DNA of 6,960 nt from an uncultured Lachnospiraceae bacterium (GTDB lineage Bacteria; Bacillota_A; Clostridia; Lachnospirales; Lachnospiraceae). Location of the stretch: NCBI GenBank assembly GCA_947177885.1, contig CAMWWF010000152.1, forward strand, positions 1-6,960, written 5' to 3'. How positions within the stretch are numbered: position 1 is the first letter of the stretch; the number at the start of each line of letters is the position of its first letter. Positions 5,272 to 6,960 of this stretch are shown piece by piece. The translations under genes and the position numbers were made by a program. The notes beneath the pieces are model-generated. The model worked only from the letters and a program-made list of their open reading frames with translations. It made no database searches and had not been told where the DNA came from.

Positions 5272-6408
5272 ATGGAGATTTATGTGGTAAAACCGGGCGA
5301 CACGGTGGACAGAATAGCCAACAGCACGGGAGCCGGTGCGGAACAGATCATTTATGACAATCAGTTAGTCTATCCTTATGAGCTTGCTGTCGGGCAGGCT
5401 CTTTTGGTAAACAAGAATGTAAGAAATGCGGGAAGAGTGGTTTCGGTCAGCGGGTATGCCTATCCATTCATCAGTGCATGGGTACTGGAGCAGACGCTTC
5501 CTTATCTGTCGGAACTTCCAGTCTTTTCATATGGTTTTACCATGGAGGGAGAACTGATACCGCCGACCTATGGTGACGACACATGGATGATACAGGAGGC
5601 GCTCCGGTTCGGAACACGGCCGATCCTCACACTGACGCCCTTTGGCCCGGACGGAAATTTTAATAATCAGCTGATCCATTCTGTAGTAAACAATGAAGTT
5701 TATCGGGAAAGCCTGATACAGAATCTTCTGGTCACCATGGGAGAAAAGGGATATCAGGGAGTAGATATCGACTTTGAATATATTCTTGCGGAGGACAGGG
5801 ATGCATTTACCGCATTTGTGCGGCAGGTGGCGGAGACCATGCGGAATGCGGGGTATCATACCTCTGTGGCGCTGGCACCCAAGACATCTTCGGATCAGGC
5901 GGGACTCCTGTATGAGGGAAAGGACTACCGGGCCCTGGGGGAAGCGGCGGATCATGTGCTGCTGATGACTTACGAGTGGGGATATACCTACGGACCTCCC
6001 ATGGCGGTAGCTCCCATTAATCAGGTGCACAGGGTGGTGGAGTATGCATTGACACAGATCCCGAGAGAGAAGATCGATCTGGGCATTCCCAATTACGGCT
6101 ATGACTGGCCTCTGCCCTATGAGAGAGGTGTGACAAAGGCTGCCACTGTCAACAATATACAGGCGGTACGGATCGCGGTGGAACATGGGGCAGAGATTCT
6201 GTTCGATCCTGTGGCGCAGAGTCCTTACTTTAATTACATTGAAAATGGGATAGCCCATGAGGTATGGTTCGAGGATGTGCGGAGTCTGCAGGCGAAATTT
6301 GATCTGATCACAACATATGATCTGCGGGGATGCGGCTATTGGCAGATCATGCAGTGGTTCCGGGCAAACTGGCTGCTTTTGTACAGTCAGTTCTATATAC
6401 GGAAATGA
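5272..6408 (+). CDS. LysM-GH18 glycoside hydrolase, YaaH/SleL-type spore cortex enzyme
   Basis: This 378-residue protein has one LysM peptidoglycan-binding domain at residues 2-47 ('YVVKPGDTVDRIANSTG', '..YPYELAVGQALLV') and a GH18 catalytic domain from about 55 to 370. The GH18 signature 'GVDIDFEY' (163-170) holds the acid Glu169 with Asp165 and Asp167. 'MTYEWGY' (232-238) and Trp357 are the other expected active-site elements. YaaH/SleL enzymes are N-acetylglucosaminidases that act on spore cortex peptidoglycan or its fragments during germination and are laid down in the spore coat. The absence of any signal peptide fits synthesis in the mother cell. Bacillus SleL/YaaH have two LysM domains; this one has one. 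AAGGAG (5261-5266) five bases before ATG fixes the start. It converges on metF. The exact substrate cannot be read from the sequence, and a general cell-wall role remains possible. Confidence 0.92.
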   Translation: MEIYVVKPGDTVDRIANSTGAGAEQIIYDNQLVYPYELAVGQALLVNKNVRNAGRVVSVSGYAYPFISAWVLEQTLPYLSELPVFSYGFTMEGELIPPTYGDDTWMIQEALRFGTRPILTLTPFGPDGNFNNQLIHSVVNNEVYRESLIQNLLVTMGEKGYQGVDIDFEYILAEDRDAFTAFVRQVAETMRNAGYHTSVALAPKTSSDQAGLLYEGKDYRALGEAADHVLLMTYEWGYTYGPPMAVAPINQVHRVVEYALTQIPREKIDLGIPNYGYDWPLPYERGVTKAATVNNIQAVRIAVEHGAEILFDPVAQSPYFNYIENGIAHEVWFEDVRSLQAKFDLITTYDLRGCGYWQIMQWFRANWLLLYSQFYIRK

Positions 6409-6483
6409 GTTTCCTATTGGGCAGAATACATGATCTGATAAGTGATGATATGGATTTATGGACATAGGCGGTATCAATCTTTG

Positions 6484-6508
6484 CACATCATGTGAGATGT
6501 GAATTTTT
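6484..6508 (+). terminator. Probable terminator after the GH18 gene, with overlapping alternative stems
   Basis: CACATC (6484-6489) pairs with GATGTG (6496-6501) around a 6-nt loop and is followed by AATTTTTC, a plausible intrinsic terminator 76 bp after the stop codon. The same bases can form other stems: ATGTGAG (6490-6496) with CTCACAT (6509-6515), or GATGTGA (6496-6502) with TCACATC (6510-6516). Only one can exist at a time. Confidence 0.5.
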
Positions 6509-6527
6509 CTCACATCAGAGTCATCTG

Positions 6528-6603
6528 TACTCCGTCCTTGAAGTTCCTGTGCGATCAGAAAAACAGACCGAAATATCTGCACAAGGGTTCTCTGGACGGA
6601 GTA
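6528..6603. repeat. Hairpin with 10-bp perfect closing stem inside the structured block
   Basis: TACTCCGTCC (6528-6537) and GGACGGAGTA (6594-6603) are perfect reverse complements. Further in, CCTGTGC (6546-6552) and GCACAAGG (6579-6586) can also pair imperfectly. The distal loop is A-rich. No T-run follows, so it is not a terminator. Confidence 0.6.
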
Positions 6604-6612
6604 TCAGTACTT

Positions 6613-6679
6613 AGAGCGTGTTTGAAAATGCTTTCTCCGGGGCGTGCAGACCGGGGGAATGTTTTTTCAAACACGCTCT
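6613..6679. terminator. Long palindromic hairpin between convergent genes, likely bidirectional terminator or dispersed repeat
   Basis: AGAGCGTGTTTGAAAA (6613-6628) and TTTTCAAACACGCTCT (6664-6679) form a perfect 16-bp stem. After a small internal loop a second 9-bp stem (6632-6640 with 6651-6659, two G-T pairs) closes a 10-nt loop. The inner stem is followed by TGTTTTTTC on the plus strand, and on the minus strand by GCATTTTC, so it can terminate both the GH18 and metF transcripts. From memory, this 'GCGTGTTTGAAAA' palindrome type recurs in Lachnospiraceae intergenic regions, but that could not be checked here. Confidence 0.75.
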
Positions 6680-6716
6680 GGGAACTGTCATATCAGCTGG
6701 TGACTCTGATCTGATT

Positions 6717-6960
6717 TTACCGATAGATCGCTTCCATAATTTCGGCTGCCATCTTCGGCTTATTCATGGTGTATATATGAATATCATTTACCCCGTTTTC
6801 CTGGAGGTCGCGGATCTGACGGATGGCGAAATCAATGCCGGCCTTGCGCATGTCCTCCGGATTTTCCCCGTAGGTGGCAAAGATATCCGCAAGCGCCTTC
6901 GGTATGGCAGAGCCGGAGAGTGTCACTGTAGTGCCGATCTGCTTTGCCGTGGTGATGGGC
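6717..6960 (-). CDS. metF: Methylenetetrahydrofolate reductase, C-terminal part (5' end outside window)
   Basis: On the minus strand a frame enters from the right edge and ends at TAA (6719-6717). The visible 80 residues read 'PITTAKQIGTTVTLSGSAIP' then 'KALADIFATYGENPEDMRKAGIDFAIRQIRDLQENGVNDIHIYTMNKPKMAAEIMEAIYR'. This is the C-terminal end of MetF: the 'MPI.....I' strand, the 'SGSAIPK.L..IF' helix, the 'AGIDFAIRQIRDL..NGV..IHIYTMNKP' helix-strand pair, and the final helix. MetF is a cytoplasmic flavoenzyme that reduces 5,10-methylene-THF to 5-methyl-THF for methionine synthesis, or works in the opposite sense in acetogens. The GTG at 6926 is an internal valine, not a start. The gene converges with the GH18 gene, and a long palindromic hairpin separates them. 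Confidence in the family is high; the N-terminal half cannot be assessed. Confidence 0.93.
   Translation of the reverse strand, partial: PITTAKQIGTTVTLSGSAIPKALADIFATYGENPEDMRKAGIDFAIRQIRDLQENGVNDIHIYTMNKPKMAAEIMEAIYR

Larger units (their letters stand above)
6514..6710. repeat. 197-bp block of nested inverted repeats (three-way-junction-like)
   Basis: The ends ATCAGAGTCATC (6514-6525) and GGTGACTCTGAT (6699-6710) are complementary over 12 bp with one wobble. Inside lie two separate hairpins: one closed by TACTCCGTCC/GGACGGAGTA (6528-6537, 6594-6603) and one closed by a 16-bp stem at 6613-6679. The order end-stem, hairpin, hairpin, end-stem looks like a three-way junction RNA or a non-autonomous element with terminal inverted repeats. 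No protein is encoded. It fills most of the gap between two convergent genes. Confidence 0.6.

Noticed and set aside
5527..6582. 351-codon open frame on the minus strand across the GH18 gene
   Set aside because: It is antisense to a clear GH18 catalytic domain, has no recognisable motif or ribosome binding site, and is rich in His/Arg/Cys/Pro as expected for the complement of a real gene.
1..6960. CRISPR array, tRNA, rRNA, transposase or phage genes
   Set aside because: No regularly spaced direct repeats, no tRNA-like cloverleaf, and no transposase or phage protein motifs were seen on either strand.

Overview
The window looks like chromosomal DNA of a spore-forming, low-to-mid GC Firmicute, most likely a gut Lachnospiraceae/Clostridia-type bacterium. 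This is inferred from the gene families (a LysM-GH18 YaaH/SleL-type spore enzyme, an MTHFR ending of clostridial type, a BceRS/VanRS-style kinase next to an ABC-2 permease), strong AGGAG-type ribosome binding sites and many short rho-independent terminators. No species can be named from the sequence alone.

Layout. Positions 1-1760 hold a decayed two-component/ABC-transporter locus. The C-terminal part of an OmpR-type response regulator is intact within the window. The histidine kinase after it has lost its phosphoacceptor region and carries two frameshifts. Its ATPase domain then runs in frame into the C-terminal two thirds of an ABC-2 permease, so the kinase 3' end, probably an ABC ATPase gene, and the permease start appear to be missing. 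A terminator closes this region. A strong housekeeping promoter (TTGACA-17-TATGAT), with a perfect inverted repeat between its boxes, then drives a nicotinamidase (1994-2494). A 90-bp imperfect palindrome and a terminator-like hairpin separate it from a Nudix/winged-helix protein of the NrtR type (2715-3626). Nicotinamidase and an NrtR-like regulator together suggest a small NAD-salvage module: the enzyme turns nicotinamide into nicotinate, and the regulator may sense ADP-ribose or NAD-related nucleotides.

Positions 3780-4291 hold a VapBC-type toxin-antitoxin pair in which the PIN toxin is full length. The antitoxin appears reduced to a 36-residue C-terminal piece that overlaps the toxin start by ATGA. 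Endonuclease III (nth, 4549-5184) follows, then a cytoplasmic-looking LysM-GH18 enzyme (5272-6408) with a weak candidate sporulation promoter upstream. The convergent region 6409-6716 contains a terminator-like hairpin and a 197-bp block of nested inverted repeats. The window ends in the C-terminus of metF on the minus strand.

I found no clear new multi-gene system. The most interesting points are the candidate operator of the pncA-nrtR pair, the headless antitoxin beside an intact toxin, the kinase-permease fusion scar, and the two large structured intergenic repeats (2539-2628 and 6514-6710).
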